A DNA stretch of 64,000 bases from Pelagibacteraceae bacterium AG-414-M23 (GCA_003214525.1 QCLN01000001.1:1-64000), one strand, 5' to 3'. Positions 20,062 to 29,472 are shown, numbered from the stretch's first letter. The notes: generated by a model not told the origin, from the sequence alone. Numbers and translations are program-made.

Positions 20062-20505
20062 TTAATGTATAGTATCATTTTCATGGTCCTTCTTTTTTTC
20101 ACCTATTAATTTACCTTCTGTAGGAGCTTCATCCCACTCTTTAAACTCATGCATCCATTCTTTGTGATTATTTAATATTTCTTCAGATGTAGTTTTTAAA
20201 TAATGTCTATAAACTGGATAACTGAATTGAGATATCATTCTCTGTAAAATCCTAAAAAGAAAAATATAGAAGCAATAACCCATGTCTAAAAAGCTTCTCT
20301 TTGAAGCTTTAAGGTAATTTTCCACCAATTCTTTAGCTAAAGCATCCATTTTTTTTACTTCCATCTGTTCTGTTTGAATTTTATTACTATTTTTAGATTT
20401 ATTAACAAAGTTAATTACTTTGGACTTATCATTTTTTACAATCATAGATTTAGTTTTTTTATTTTTTTTTAATTTTTTAAAGAAATTAAGTATTTTTTTT
20501 TTCAT
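20062..20505 (-). CDS. Hypothetical protein, Lys-rich N-terminus
   Basis: 147-aa ORF with AGGTG-like RBS upstream; no family recognised. Confidence 0.55.
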   Translation of the reverse strand: MKKKILNFFKKLKKNKKTKSMIVKNDKSKVINFVNKSKNSNKIQTEQMEVKKMDALAKELVENYLKASKRSFLDMGYCFYIFLFRILQRMISQFSYPVYRHYLKTTSEEILNNHKEWMHEFKEWDEAPTEGKLIGEKKKDHENDTIH

Positions 20506-20533
20506 ATTTTAGCACCTCATAAACTTTTTATTA

Positions 20534-20681
20534 ACGAAGTACTGTCTAGATGGGAAAGAAAGAAAGGAATAACACACAAACTCCGCATCTAAACAAGTAG
20601 CTTCGTTCTAATTAAAGTTTTTTGATTTAGATGAGATTTTTTAAGAAACTAAATTTTCTGCATCTAAACAAGTAGCTTTAA
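20534..20681 (-). ncRNA. Candidate structured tandem RNA: two related hairpin units in the leader of 20062..20505
   Basis: Arms 20534-20552/20586-20606 and 20612-20633/20661-20681. Both share gcatctaaacaagtagctt (20585, 20660), and the lower stems differ compensatorily (acgaag/cttcgt vs ttaaag/ctttaa). Strand assigned from the downstream gene. Confidence 0.6.
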
Positions 20682-20727
20682 CTTAGTAAAAACACTATAT
20701 AACACTTAGTTTTTAATGTCAATAAAA

Positions 20728-21405
20728 TTATTTGGATAGTAAATTGATAAATTTTTTAATTCCTGGTTTTTTTAAAGATAATTTTGAAATCATTATGCAA
20801 GCTTGTGATTTCAAAATTTGTCCATCTTTTACAACTCTTAGATTGTTGGCTTTTAATGTTTCCCCAGTTGAAGTGATATCAGTAATTATCTCGGATGATC
20901 CAGTAAATGGGTAAACCTCGGTAGCACCTAAACTTTTAACAAGCTTAAACTGTGTAACACCTTTAGAAAATAAAAAATCTCTCGTTAGATTAGGATATTT
21001 AGTTGCAACTCTTAGTCTGCTTTTCTTGTTATCTTTGAATTCAAATGCAATTTCTTCTAGATCGGCAATAGTTTGAACATCAATCCATTCATTTGGAATT
21101 GCAACAACTAATTTGGCATGACCAAAATTATATTTTTTTTTTACTATTATTTTTTTTTGAATATTTACTTCGCTTTCTTTAAGTAAATCAAAGCCTGAAA
21201 AGCCTAAATCTAATGAATTATCACCTAATCTTTCAATTATTTCTCTAGCATGAAGATAAGTGACACTAATATTTTTGTAGCATTTAATATAGCCAAATAA
21301 ATCTCTCACACCTCTTTCAGATTGAAGTTTTAATTTGTTTTTTGAAAAAATTTTTAAAACATCTTTTCTTAATCTTCCTTTGCTAGGTATTCCAATTTTA
21401 ATCAT
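20728..21405 (-). CDS. hisG: ATP phosphoribosyltransferase, short form
   Basis: IGIPSKGRLRKDVL, DLGFSGFDLL, ITSTGETLKANNLRVV. Confidence 0.9.
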   Translation of the reverse strand: MIKIGIPSKGRLRKDVLKIFSKNKLKLQSERGVRDLFGYIKCYKNISVTYLHAREIIERLGDNSLDLGFSGFDLLKESEVNIQKKIIVKKKYNFGHAKLVVAIPNEWIDVQTIADLEEIAFEFKDNKKSRLRVATKYPNLTRDFLFSKGVTQFKLVKSLGATEVYPFTGSSEIITDITSTGETLKANNLRVVKDGQILKSQACIMISKLSLKKPGIKKFINLLSK

Positions 21406-22458
21406 TTAGTAATTAAGGTTTAAAGCTGCTCCAACAGCTGGTATTTTTTTTGTGGAACCAAGGTCTGAAATTAAATTATCATATCTTCCACCGTTTATGA
21501 CGTTTATATTTTTTGATTTTTCTTTGATATCAATCTTGAATACTAATCCTGTGTAATATTCTAGTTGTCTTCCAAACGATGCTGAATACCTAATATTTAG
21601 TTTTGCAAACTTATTTTTTGTTATTGGAAAATAATTGTTTTGAACTCTTATATTTATTTTGTATCTTTTAAAAAAAGAATTTAGCTTGCTTGGTGCTTGT
21701 TTAATTGGACAATTTATTTTTAAAAATTCTTTAATTATCTTGGATACATTTCTACCCTCTTTAGCCCTTCTTGGGTCTTTTATTTTAGTATTAAATCTTG
21801 TTAAAATTTCATTTAAAGATCTGCCAGCTATTTGCCTTAATTGATTTTGATTAAGCATTTTTTGATATTTTTTTTTATCAATTTCTACAATTGTTGGATC
21901 TACGTCTGAGTTTGTTTCTAGTCTTTTTAACAGGTCATTAAAATAATTTTCTCTCCAGTAGTGTCTTTGAAGTCTTAACCTCCACCTCTTTGGAATATCA
22001 ATTTTATTCAATAACAATTTAAATATTTCAACGTTTCCTAAAATTAAATTTCCCGACCTATAATTTAATTTTGATAAACTTTTTAATGAAGTTTCTATTA
22101 TTTTCTTATCATCTTCTTTCTCTTTATTTGAACCTATTATTTCGAAACCAATTTGGTTTTTAATTATTGGATCTTTTTGATTAAAAGTTTTTCTAAATGC
22201 CTCTCCGTTATAAACTACTTTCTCAACTTTTTTAGTTTTTTCATTTAAATATTTAATACATGAAGCGATAGTTAAATCAGGTCTCAAGCAAAGCTCATTT
22301 CCATTTTGATCATTAAAAGAAAAAATAAATCTTCTAAAATTCTCTCCTGATCTTTCAACAATATGATTAGTTTCTATTACTGAGTCTAGTTCAATAAATT
22401 TAAAGCCTTTGCTCTTTATATTTTTTAGAATTTTATCCGATGAGTTTTTTAATTTCAT
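21406..22458 (-). CDS. hisZ: ATP phosphoribosyltransferase regulatory subunit
   Basis: HisS-like fold, LCLRPDLTIA, ASFGRQLEYYTGLVF; between hisG and hisS. Confidence 0.85.
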   Translation of the reverse strand: MKLKNSSDKILKNIKSKGFKFIELDSVIETNHIVERSGENFRRFIFSFNDQNGNELCLRPDLTIASCIKYLNEKTKKVEKVVYNGEAFRKTFNQKDPIIKNQIGFEIIGSNKEKEDDKKIIETSLKSLSKLNYRSGNLILGNVEIFKLLLNKIDIPKRWRLRLQRHYWRENYFNDLLKRLETNSDVDPTIVEIDKKKYQKMLNQNQLRQIAGRSLNEILTRFNTKIKDPRRAKEGRNVSKIIKEFLKINCPIKQAPSKLNSFFKRYKINIRVQNNYFPITKNKFAKLNIRYSASFGRQLEYYTGLVFKIDIKEKSKNINVINGGRYDNLISDLGSTKKIPAVGAALNLNY

Positions 22459-23869
22459 TTATTAAGTTTTCTTTTGGAATTGTAATTTGATTATTTTGAC
22501 CTTTAATACCAAGCAGATTTTTTAAAGTAATTTTATTTTCTTTAAGTTCATCCTCCCCACAAATTACTGCTATGGGACAACCTTTTTTATTGGCGTAAGT
22601 TAGTTGTTTTCCTAGGTTTTTTTTACTATCAAGAAAAATCTCAGAATTAATATAGCTATCTCTCAAAATTTTTAAAATTTCATAATAATTTTTTAAATAT
22701 TTTTGATCCATAACACATACAATAACTGGTTTTTGCTCCTCAATTTTAACTTGATCAAGTTGCAACATGGCAAACAATAATCGATCAACTCCGATACTTA
22801 TTCCTGTACCAGGAATATCTACTCCTTTAAATCTTGAGATTAATTTATTATATTGTCCTCCAGAACAAATACTGCCAATATCAACTTCTTTGCCTTTGCT
22901 GTTTTTTGTTTTAAAGTTAAGATTTGTTTCAACACAAAAGCCATCGTAATAATTTAGTGCTCTGCAAATTGAAAAGTCTGTGGTGATTTGATCCTTAAAT
23001 TTACTATAATCTAAAATTTCTAATAATTGATTTATTTCATTTACTCCTTCTTGAGATAACTTATTTGTAAGAAATTTTTCTATATCAAAAATAGCTTTAG
23101 AAAACTTAGATAAATCTGAATTTTTAATATCCATAGTTGTTTCTAAAAATTCTACAATTTTTTCTGTTTGGACCTTTGATAAACTTGCGCCTTGTGTAAA
23201 AGCCCCTGAATCATCTTTTCTACCTTTTTGTAAAAGTTCAACAACACCTTTAATTCCTATCTTCGATAATTTATCAATAGATCTGATTGTTTTAATTTCT
23301 TGGCTAGGGTCAGTTATACCTATCTGTTTTAGAAAACCCTGAATTATTTTTCTATTACTTAAATAGATTTTAAATTGATTTTTTTTTAAACCACATTCAA
23401 GTAATGTGCTTGCAATTAAATTACAAAGTTCCGCATTTGCTTGAGCAGGATTAACATTTCCAACTATATCACAATCTGCTTGGGTAAATTCTCTATAACG
23501 AGCATTCCCAGCTTTTTCATTTCTAAATACATTTTGAATAGCGTATCTTTTATATACTGAGGGAAGCTCTTGATTATTCTGAGCAACAAATCTCGCCAAA
23601 GGACTAGACAAATCATATCTAAGAGTAATTTTTTTACCACCATCTTCAAATGAGAATACATCAGACATAGGATTACTATCATCCTCTGCAAGAAAGGATC
23701 CTATATTTTCACTAATTTCGAATGATGGAGTTTCTAAGGGATCAAACCCAAATTTTATAAAATTATTCTCAATAGCTCTTAAAAGCTTTTTTTTAAGAAG
23801 TAATTTTTTATTCCATCTATCTTCAAACCCTGGAGGTAATCCTGGAATTAACTTATTTTCTTTATTCAT
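22433..23869 (-). CDS. hisS: Histidyl-tRNA synthetase
   Basis: True start likely MNKENKLIPGLPPGF at 23869; motifs LRYDLSSPLARFVA, YREFTQADCDIVG, SIGVDRLLFAM. The ORF-track extension to 23923 lies in tRNA-His. Confidence 0.92.
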   Translation of the reverse strand: MNKENKLIPGLPPGFEDRWNKKLLLKKKLLRAIENNFIKFGFDPLETPSFEISENIGSFLAEDDSNPMSDVFSFEDGGKKITLRYDLSSPLARFVAQNNQELPSVYKRYAIQNVFRNEKAGNARYREFTQADCDIVGNVNPAQANAELCNLIASTLLECGLKKNQFKIYLSNRKIIQGFLKQIGITDPSQEIKTIRSIDKLSKIGIKGVVELLQKGRKDDSGAFTQGASLSKVQTEKIVEFLETTMDIKNSDLSKFSKAIFDIEKFLTNKLSQEGVNEINQLLEILDYSKFKDQITTDFSICRALNYYDGFCVETNLNFKTKNSKGKEVDIGSICSGGQYNKLISRFKGVDIPGTGISIGVDRLLFAMLQLDQVKIEEQKPVIVCVMDQKYLKNYYEILKILRDSYINSEIFLDSKKNLGKQLTYANKKGCPIAVICGEDELKENKITLKNLLGIKGQNNQITIPKENLINEIKKLIG

Positions 23870-23873
23870 TGTT

Positions 23874-23947
23874 TGGTACAGTTTGATGGTTCTGCCCCAT
23901 CGCCTCGATCTCCACAGGATCACGTGCTACTATTACACCAAAACTGC
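23874..23947 (-). tRNA. tRNA-His(GTG), degenerate T-loop, CCA encoded
   Basis: GCAGTTT-TG-GTGT AATAGTA GCAC-G-TGATC CTGTGGA GATCG-AGGC-GATGG GGCAGAA CCATC-AAACTGT-A-CCA. All stems pair (one G.U in acceptor, D-stem and anticodon stem). Confidence 0.8.
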
Positions 23948-24116
23948 TTCCTTAATTGTTTTATACTAAATGTGGATAAAATTAAATTTATAAAATGATT
24001 AAATAGCTAGCGTGCAGCCAGCATGGAAATGATGTCTGTGCGTAAATTTGAAAACTGTAATTTTTTTAATCATTGCTGACTAGATAACATCTAAATTTTA
24101 AAATTCAAGGATGAAT

Positions 24117-24163
24117 TGTATAGGAATAGTTTTAGTAAAAATTTACTAAAATATCCCTATACA
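24117..24163 (-). terminator. Long near-perfect hairpin 3' of cspA, possible terminator or 3' end structure
   Basis: tgtataggaatagttttagtaaa ... tttactaaaatatccctataca inverted repeat. Confidence 0.45.
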
Positions 24164-24183
24164 ATAATGTTGATGATTAAGAA

Positions 24184-24393
24184 TTATGAGGTTTTTTGCA
24201 GATTAACTGCTGCTGGACCTTTTTCTGCGTCTTCAACTTCGAATGTAAGTTCATCACCTTCGTTTAAGAATTTTAAACCTGCTTCTCTTACAGCCGATGC
24301 ATGGACGAACACGTCTTTTTCTTTATCTTCTCTTTCGATAAACCCGTAGCCTTTTTTCGAGTTATACCATTTTATCTTACCTTTTAGACTCAT
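24184..24393 (-). CDS. cspA: Cold shock protein
   Basis: GKIKWYNSKKGYGFIEREDKEKDVFVHASAV. Confidence 0.93.
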   Translation of the reverse strand: MSLKGKIKWYNSKKGYGFIEREDKEKDVFVHASAVREAGLKFLNEGDELTFEVEDAEKGPAAVNLQKTS

Positions 24394-24491
24394 TTGTACT
24401 CTTTCTTAGTTATTATTAATTAAGCTAAAATTTAGCTTGATCGTTTGTTAAAGGATTTTTAAAATTTATTCAAGAAATAATTTGATTTGAA

Positions 24492-24567
24492 TGGTGGAAC
24501 CCCCTCAAATCGAATGAGGTCCTAACGCTTTTCAGGCGTTCGTGCGCACCAGCTACACCAGGGTTCC
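24492..24567 (-). tRNA. tRNA-Phe(GAA)
   Basis: GGAACCCTGGTGTAGCTGGTGCGCACGAACGCCTGAAAAGCGTTAGGACCTCATTCGATTTGAGGGGGTTCCACCA; cloverleaf with GAA anticodon. Confidence 0.95.
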
Positions 24568-24572
24568 ATAAT

Positions 24573-24788
24573 TTAAGATCGAAATATTATTCGACCTTTT
24601 GTTAAATCATATGGGGTCATCTCGACAGTGACTTTGTCTCCCTGTAGGACCCTAATACGATTTTTCCTTAATTTTCCGGCTGTATGTGCCGTAATCATAT
24701 GCCCGTTAGAAAGTTCTACTCTAAACATAGCGTTGGGTAATAAATCTTTTACTACTCCATCGAAAGTTAAAGTATCTTGTTTTGTCAA
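24573..24788 (-). CDS. infA: Translation initiation factor IF-1
   Basis: [51 protein letters not shown]. Confidence 0.96.
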   Translation of the reverse strand: MTKQDTLTFDGVVKDLLPNAMFRVELSNGHMITAHTAGKLRKNRIRVLQGDKVTVEMTPYDLTKGRIIFRS

Positions 24789-24790
24789 AT

Positions 24791-26062
24791 TTAATAACTC
24801 CTAATTCTTGATTTAATACTTTGAGCATGACCTTCTAAGTTTTCATACTCGGCAAGTGTTATAGCTTGCTTGCCAATTACTTCAATACCCTTTTTTGATA
24901 AATTTATATAGCTAATTTTTTTATAAAAATCGCTGACATTTAATCCTGACGAAAATTTAGCTGATCCCATTGTGGGTAAAACATGGTTTGTGCCAGCATT
25001 ATAATCTGTAACTGCCATAGCAGAAAACTTGCCCATACAAATACTTCCAGCATTCAAAATTTTATTTATATATTTTTTAGGTTTAGATATATTTAACTCT
25101 AAATGTTCAGGGGAAATTAAATTTATCAAATCTATTACATTTTTATCATTCTTGGCATGTATTAATAAACCATTAGCTTTCAAACTTTTCTCTGCAATAT
25201 TTCTTCTAGGTAAATTTTTTAAGTTTATTTTAATTAAATTTTTAATTTCTTTTAAAACAGAGAGATCTTTTGATATTATAATAGATTGTGAATTAACGTC
25301 ATGTTCAGCTTGCGCAATTAAAGATGTGATAACACTTTTTATTTCAGTTTTTTTATCTGCCACCACTGTGATTTCAGAAGGACCAGCAATCATACCTTCC
25401 ACTCCTACATCTCCAAAAACTTCTTTTTTTGCTTTTGCAACATATATATTGCCAGGTCCAACTATTTTATCAACTTTTTGGATATAAGTTAAACTACCAA
25501 TGGCTTGCGCGCCACCTATTGAATAAATTTCCTTAATTCCTAATTTTCTAGCGACATAAATTACTGCTGGATTTAATTTATTATTTAATCTTGGATTAGC
25601 TAAAATAATTTTTTTAACACCTGCAATTTTAGCAGGAATAGCATTCATGAGCAAAGTAGATGGTAAATTTGCTGGAACATAAACTCCAACTTTATTAATT
25701 GGTACAGATCTGTAATGAAAAGTATTTTTTAGTTTATCTCTGTAACTTATGTTTTTTACTTTTTGGAGAGAGTGATATTTAAATATTCTATTGTAAGCAT
25801 AATCAATTGCTTTTTTAACCTTTGGATTTAAAGATGTTATTGCCTTATTTATTTCTCTTGAAGAAGGTTTAATGCGACTATTTTTGCTAAATTTTTTTTC
25901 GTATTTAATTAAAGCTTTATTTTTATTTTTTCTGATATCTTTAAGTATCTTAGAAACTACAGCAATGTTAGTGTTTTGAATAACTCCTCTGCGTTTATCC
26001 AATACTTTCTCTAACTGTAATATGCTTCTTGAGTTTGTAAACTTATTAATTTTAATCATCAA
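24791..26062 (-). CDS. hisD: Histidinol dehydrogenase
   Basis: [57 protein letters not shown]. Confidence 0.93.
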   Translation of the reverse strand: MMIKINKFTNSRSILQLEKVLDKRRGVIQNTNIAVVSKILKDIRKNKNKALIKYEKKFSKNSRIKPSSREINKAITSLNPKVKKAIDYAYNRIFKYHSLQKVKNISYRDKLKNTFHYRSVPINKVGVYVPANLPSTLLMNAIPAKIAGVKKIILANPRLNNKLNPAVIYVARKLGIKEIYSIGGAQAIGSLTYIQKVDKIVGPGNIYVAKAKKEVFGDVGVEGMIAGPSEITVVADKKTEIKSVITSLIAQAEHDVNSQSIIISKDLSVLKEIKNLIKINLKNLPRRNIAEKSLKANGLLIHAKNDKNVIDLINLISPEHLELNISKPKKYINKILNAGSICMGKFSAMAVTDYNAGTNHVLPTMGSAKFSSGLNVSDFYKKISYINLSKKGIEVIGKQAITLAEYENLEGHAQSIKSRIRSY

Positions 26063-26450
26063 CTTGCCTTAGATCCTCTAATGTAACTTCCATAATTTCT
26101 GCTTCAAGGGTTATAATTCCATTATTTGAAAATAATAGAATTATTTCATAATTATTTTGTTTTTTAAATAAATCTATAGCTAATAGCTCTAAAATATTTT
26201 CCTCATTATTTTGACTAATATTCTTTGATTGGGATTTCTCAATAAATTCAAATTTTAAAATACTTTTTATTTTTTCTATAGAGTTATTTTTTTCTTTATT
26301 TTCTCTTTCAAGAGATATTAAAAAAATTTTGTTGTCTTTTAAAAATTTGATTTCAGATTGCATAATTTTAGCTTCAGAACAGAGGGCTGAAATAACCCTT
26401 AGATCTTCTTGATTTTGGGCTATTATTTTTTTTAAAAATTTTTTAATCAT
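26052..26450 (-). CDS. Conserved hypothetical protein, DUF2948-like
   Basis: VISALCSEAKIMQSEIKFLKDNKIFLISLERE; between murA and hisD. Confidence 0.6.
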   Translation of the reverse strand: MIKKFLKKIIAQNQEDLRVISALCSEAKIMQSEIKFLKDNKIFLISLERENKEKNNSIEKIKSILKFEFIEKSQSKNISQNNEENILELLAIDLFKKQNNYEIILLFSNNGIITLEAEIMEVTLEDLRQVDD

Positions 26451-27719
26451 TTAAACTTTTGAAATTATTTTTATACCTAATTTTTTAAGTTTTAATTCAA
26501 GATTATAATAACCTCTCAAACCATGATAAATTCTAGAAATTTTAGATGACCCATTCGCTGCAATTGCGCCAAGGATAATTGAAAAAGTAGTTCTTAAATC
26601 CGATGAAATACAATCGGCTGAGTTAAGTTTTTTTTGACCTATTATAATAGCTTTATTTTTTTTTATAATAATTTTTGCTCCCATTCTATTTAGCTCAGGC
26701 GCTGCCATAAATCGGTTAGAAAAAATTGTTTCCTCAATTTGGCTTTTGCCTTGTATCGTTGTTAATACTGCCAATATAAGAGGCATATTATCTGTTGCAA
26801 AATTTGGAAATGGTCCAGTTTTTAATTTTATTGGTTTTAATTTTTTGCTTGAAATTAATTTTATTGAACTTTCATTTGATTCTATTTTATAACCAATTTT
26901 TTTTAATATCTCAATCTCAGATCTAAGATTAGCTGGATCAATATTGTTTATTTTAATTTTACAGTTAGTAATTGCACCTACACACAGATAGCTAAATGCT
27001 TCAATTCTATCTCCAATAATAGAATGCGTTCCATTAACGAGTTCTTTTATACCTTTTATTTTAATGGATCTTTTTCCTAAAAATTTAATATCTGCACCAG
27101 AGTTGTTTAAAAAATTAATTAAATCTATAACCTCAGGTTCAATTGAAATATTTTTTATATAATGAGTTCCTTTGACAAACACAGAGGCCATAATTAAATT
27201 TGAAGTTCCTGTAACCGTAACTTTTGGAAAATTATATTTACTTCCGATTAAACCATTTTCAGATGAAATATTAACATACCCCTTATTTAAAATATTATTT
27301 GCTCCTAAACTTTTAAATCCCGCAAGATGCCAAGAAGTGTCTCTAACTCCTAATGCACATCCTCCTCCTAAAGCTACTTTAATTTTTTTTTGTGGATATC
27401 TTCCTAATAATGAACCCATTGTTAAAACTCCAGCCCTCATTGTGGAAACTAAATTATAAGGAACTATTAACTTATGATTTTTTTTATTAGTTATTGTCAT
27501 CATTTTTTTTTTCTCTGAAATGTCTACTTTAGCGCCTAAAGATACTAAAAGATCCTTCATAGTTAGTACGTCTTTTACAAATGGAACATTTTTTAAAATT
27601 ACTTTATTTTTAAATAAAATAGATGCTGCCATTAAAGGAAGACAGGAATTCTTGGCTCCACTTATGTTTACTTCGCCCTTAATAGCTTTATTAGGGCCTT
27701 TTATTATAAATCTTTTCAT
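26451..27719 (-). CDS. murA: UDP-N-acetylglucosamine 1-carboxyvinyltransferase
   Basis: ISGAKNSCLPLMAASIL, LGGGCALG, RIEAFSYLCVGAI. Confidence 0.9.
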   Translation of the reverse strand: MKRFIIKGPNKAIKGEVNISGAKNSCLPLMAASILFKNKVILKNVPFVKDVLTMKDLLVSLGAKVDISEKKKMMTITNKKNHKLIVPYNLVSTMRAGVLTMGSLLGRYPQKKIKVALGGGCALGVRDTSWHLAGFKSLGANNILNKGYVNISSENGLIGSKYNFPKVTVTGTSNLIMASVFVKGTHYIKNISIEPEVIDLINFLNNSGADIKFLGKRSIKIKGIKELVNGTHSIIGDRIEAFSYLCVGAITNCKIKINNIDPANLRSEIEILKKIGYKIESNESSIKLISSKKLKPIKLKTGPFPNFATDNMPLILAVLTTIQGKSQIEETIFSNRFMAAPELNRMGAKIIIKKNKAIIIGQKKLNSADCISSDLRTTFSIILGAIAANGSSKISRIYHGLRGYYNLELKLKKLGIKIISKV

Positions 27720-27723
27720 TATT

Positions 27724-28275
27724 TTATTTTGATTTTGCTAAAGTAATTCCTGTTTGCCCTTGATACTTCCCACCTCTATCCGCATAAGAGATTTCTGGCT
27801 GTTCTCCTTGGAAAAATAAAATTTGAGCTGCTCCACTATTTGCATACAGTCTTATAGAATTACTTGTGTGATTTGAAAATTCCAAAACTAGATTTCCGTG
27901 CCAGCCTGCCTCGAGAACTGTAGGAGGAGTTCCTAAACCACACCTTGCATAAGTTGATTTCGCAGTAACAAGTCCTGTCACATTACGTGGCATTTTAAAG
28001 TATTCTAAACTACTAGCTAACGCAAAAGAATTTGGAGGAATTAAAATAGAATCCTCCCCTTTTACAGTAATAAAGTTATCTTCGCTAAAATTTTTTGGAT
28101 CTGCTGTTGCTCCTTTTATATTAGTAAATATTTTAAATTCCGATCCACATCTAAGATCATAGCCAAAAGAATTGAGTCCATGGCTAATTCCTTTTGATAT
28201 ACTTTTGCTAACAAAAGGATTTATCATTTCTTCATCTTCTGCAAATTTTTTTATTTGTTTATCACTTAGAATCAT
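27724..28275 (-). CDS. dcd: dCTP deaminase
   Basis: SFGYDLRCGSEFKIF, TAKSTYARCGL, EAGWHGNLVLEFSN, YQGQTGITLAK. Confidence 0.93.
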   Translation of the reverse strand: MILSDKQIKKFAEDEEMINPFVSKSISKGISHGLNSFGYDLRCGSEFKIFTNIKGATADPKNFSEDNFITVKGEDSILIPPNSFALASSLEYFKMPRNVTGLVTAKSTYARCGLGTPPTVLEAGWHGNLVLEFSNHTSNSIRLYANSGAAQILFFQGEQPEISYADRGGKYQGQTGITLAKSK

Positions 28276-28375
28276 TTTTTTTTGTAATTTTTTTTTGTAA
28301 AATTTTTCTTTTTTTTAAATTCTTTCTTAAAGCATTCTCAAGATCAAGCTTTGAGGGCTTTCTTTTTTTATTCAT
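28262..28375 (-). CDS. Possible 37-aa basic small ORF overlapping dcd start
   Basis: MNKKRKPSKLDLENALRKNLKKRKILQKKITKKNDSK*; fills the gap upstream of dcd, weak support. Confidence 0.3.
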   Translation of the reverse strand: MNKKRKPSKLDLENALRKNLKKRKILQKKITKKNDSK

Positions 28376-28382
28376 GTATTAA

Positions 28383-28595
28383 CTATTTCTTATCTGGATT
28401 TGTTAAATGGTCTAGTGTGATTACTGTATCTAAAGGAATTGTCTGATCTTCTTTTTTATTTTTTTCTACTAAACCTTTCTCGTTAGCTTTTGCTTGCTTC
28501 TTGGCTCTTTTCTCGGCAAGCTTTTTCTCTCTCTTAGCTTGCTTTTCCATAGCTTTGGCACCTCTGGTGCTTTTATAATCGTAGTGTATACCCAT
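28383..28595 (-). CDS. Small conserved-looking hypothetical protein
   Basis: 70-aa ORF, MGIHYDYKSTRGAKAMEKQAKREKK..., ends in DTVITLDHLTNPDKK. Confidence 0.55.
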   Translation of the reverse strand: MGIHYDYKSTRGAKAMEKQAKREKKLAEKRAKKQAKANEKGLVEKNKKEDQTIPLDTVITLDHLTNPDKK

Positions 28596-28680
28596 GGTGT
28601 CATTCCTTTGTCTGATATTTACTTATAAATTAAGTCAATAGTTTGTCAAATTTAGTTTTATACAATATTCTCGAGAAAAA

Positions 28681-28754
28681 GCCTCGATAGTTAAATGGTA
28701 TAACAGGTCCATGGTAAGGATCAGTTTCCAGTTCAATCCTGGGTCGAGGCACCA
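28681..28754 (+). tRNA. tRNA-Thr(GGT), CCA encoded
   Basis: GCCTCGATAGTTAAATGGTATAACAGGTCCATGGTAAGGATCAGTTTCCAGTTCAATCCTGGGTCGAGGCACCA; loop ATGGTAA gives anticodon GGT. Confidence 0.9.
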
Positions 28755-28755
28755 A

Positions 28756-29472
28756 TTATTTATAAAAAAATTTTCTCAAGAATATAGCAATTAAAACTAG
28801 AATAATAATTCCAATAATTGGAAGGTAAATATCAGCTGTTAAAATTAATTCTGCAAAAGTTGGAGGTTCATTATTTTCCTCTAAAATTTTGCTTAAACCT
28901 GCGCCTAATGAAACGCCAACAAATAGCTGTGGGGCCATTCCAATTATAGAGCCAAAAAAGAAATTTTTTATTTTTACATTAAATAAAGCTGGCAAAATGT
29001 TGGAAATAAAAAAAGGTATGCCTCCAATGAATCTATAAATTAAAAAAAATATAAACTCATTTTTTTTAAATTTTTCAGTCAAATTGAAAAATCTTTTAGA
29101 AAATTTTTCTTTAATAATATCTTTAAAAAAAAAGTTTGCGAAAATATAGAGTATTGTTGCTCCAAAAGACAAACTAAAAACAACAAGAAAAGTTCCTAAT
29201 AATTTTCCAAAAATAAAACCTCCAACTAAGAATACTGGTGAGCCAAATCCTAAAAGAAAAACCCAAACAACTGTGCAAATAAAAAATATTATACTTAATA
29301 GAATTATATTGCTGTCTTTAAATCCTTCTAGTTTATCCCTATTAGTTTTTATGAACTCATAATTTGTAAAGTCTTGAATTGAAAAATTTTGGAATAAAAA
29401 CCACAAAAAAATTGAAATTATCAATATGTATGAAATACTAATATATATTTTGATATTTTTTGTATTGTTCAT
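28756..29472 (-). CDS. TVP38/TMEM64 (DedA-like) family membrane protein
   Basis: Multiple TM segments, GGFIFGKLLGTFLVVFSLSFGATILYIFANFF, RFIGGIPFFISNILPAL. Confidence 0.8.
   Translation of the reverse strand: MNNTKNIKIYISISYILIISIFLWFLFQNFSIQDFTNYEFIKTNRDKLEGFKDSNIILLSIIFFICTVVWVFLLGFGSPVFLVGGFIFGKLLGTFLVVFSLSFGATILYIFANFFFKDIIKEKFSKRFFNLTEKFKKNEFIFFLIYRFIGGIPFFISNILPALFNVKIKNFFFGSIIGMAPQLFVGVSLGAGLSKILEENNEPPTFAELILTADIYLPIIGIIILVLIAIFLRKFFYK

Noticed and set aside
23870-23923. N-terminal extension of HisS (MILWRSRRWGRTIKLYQT)
   Set aside because: It reads through the tRNA-His gene; the start at 23869 gives a normal HisRS N-terminus.
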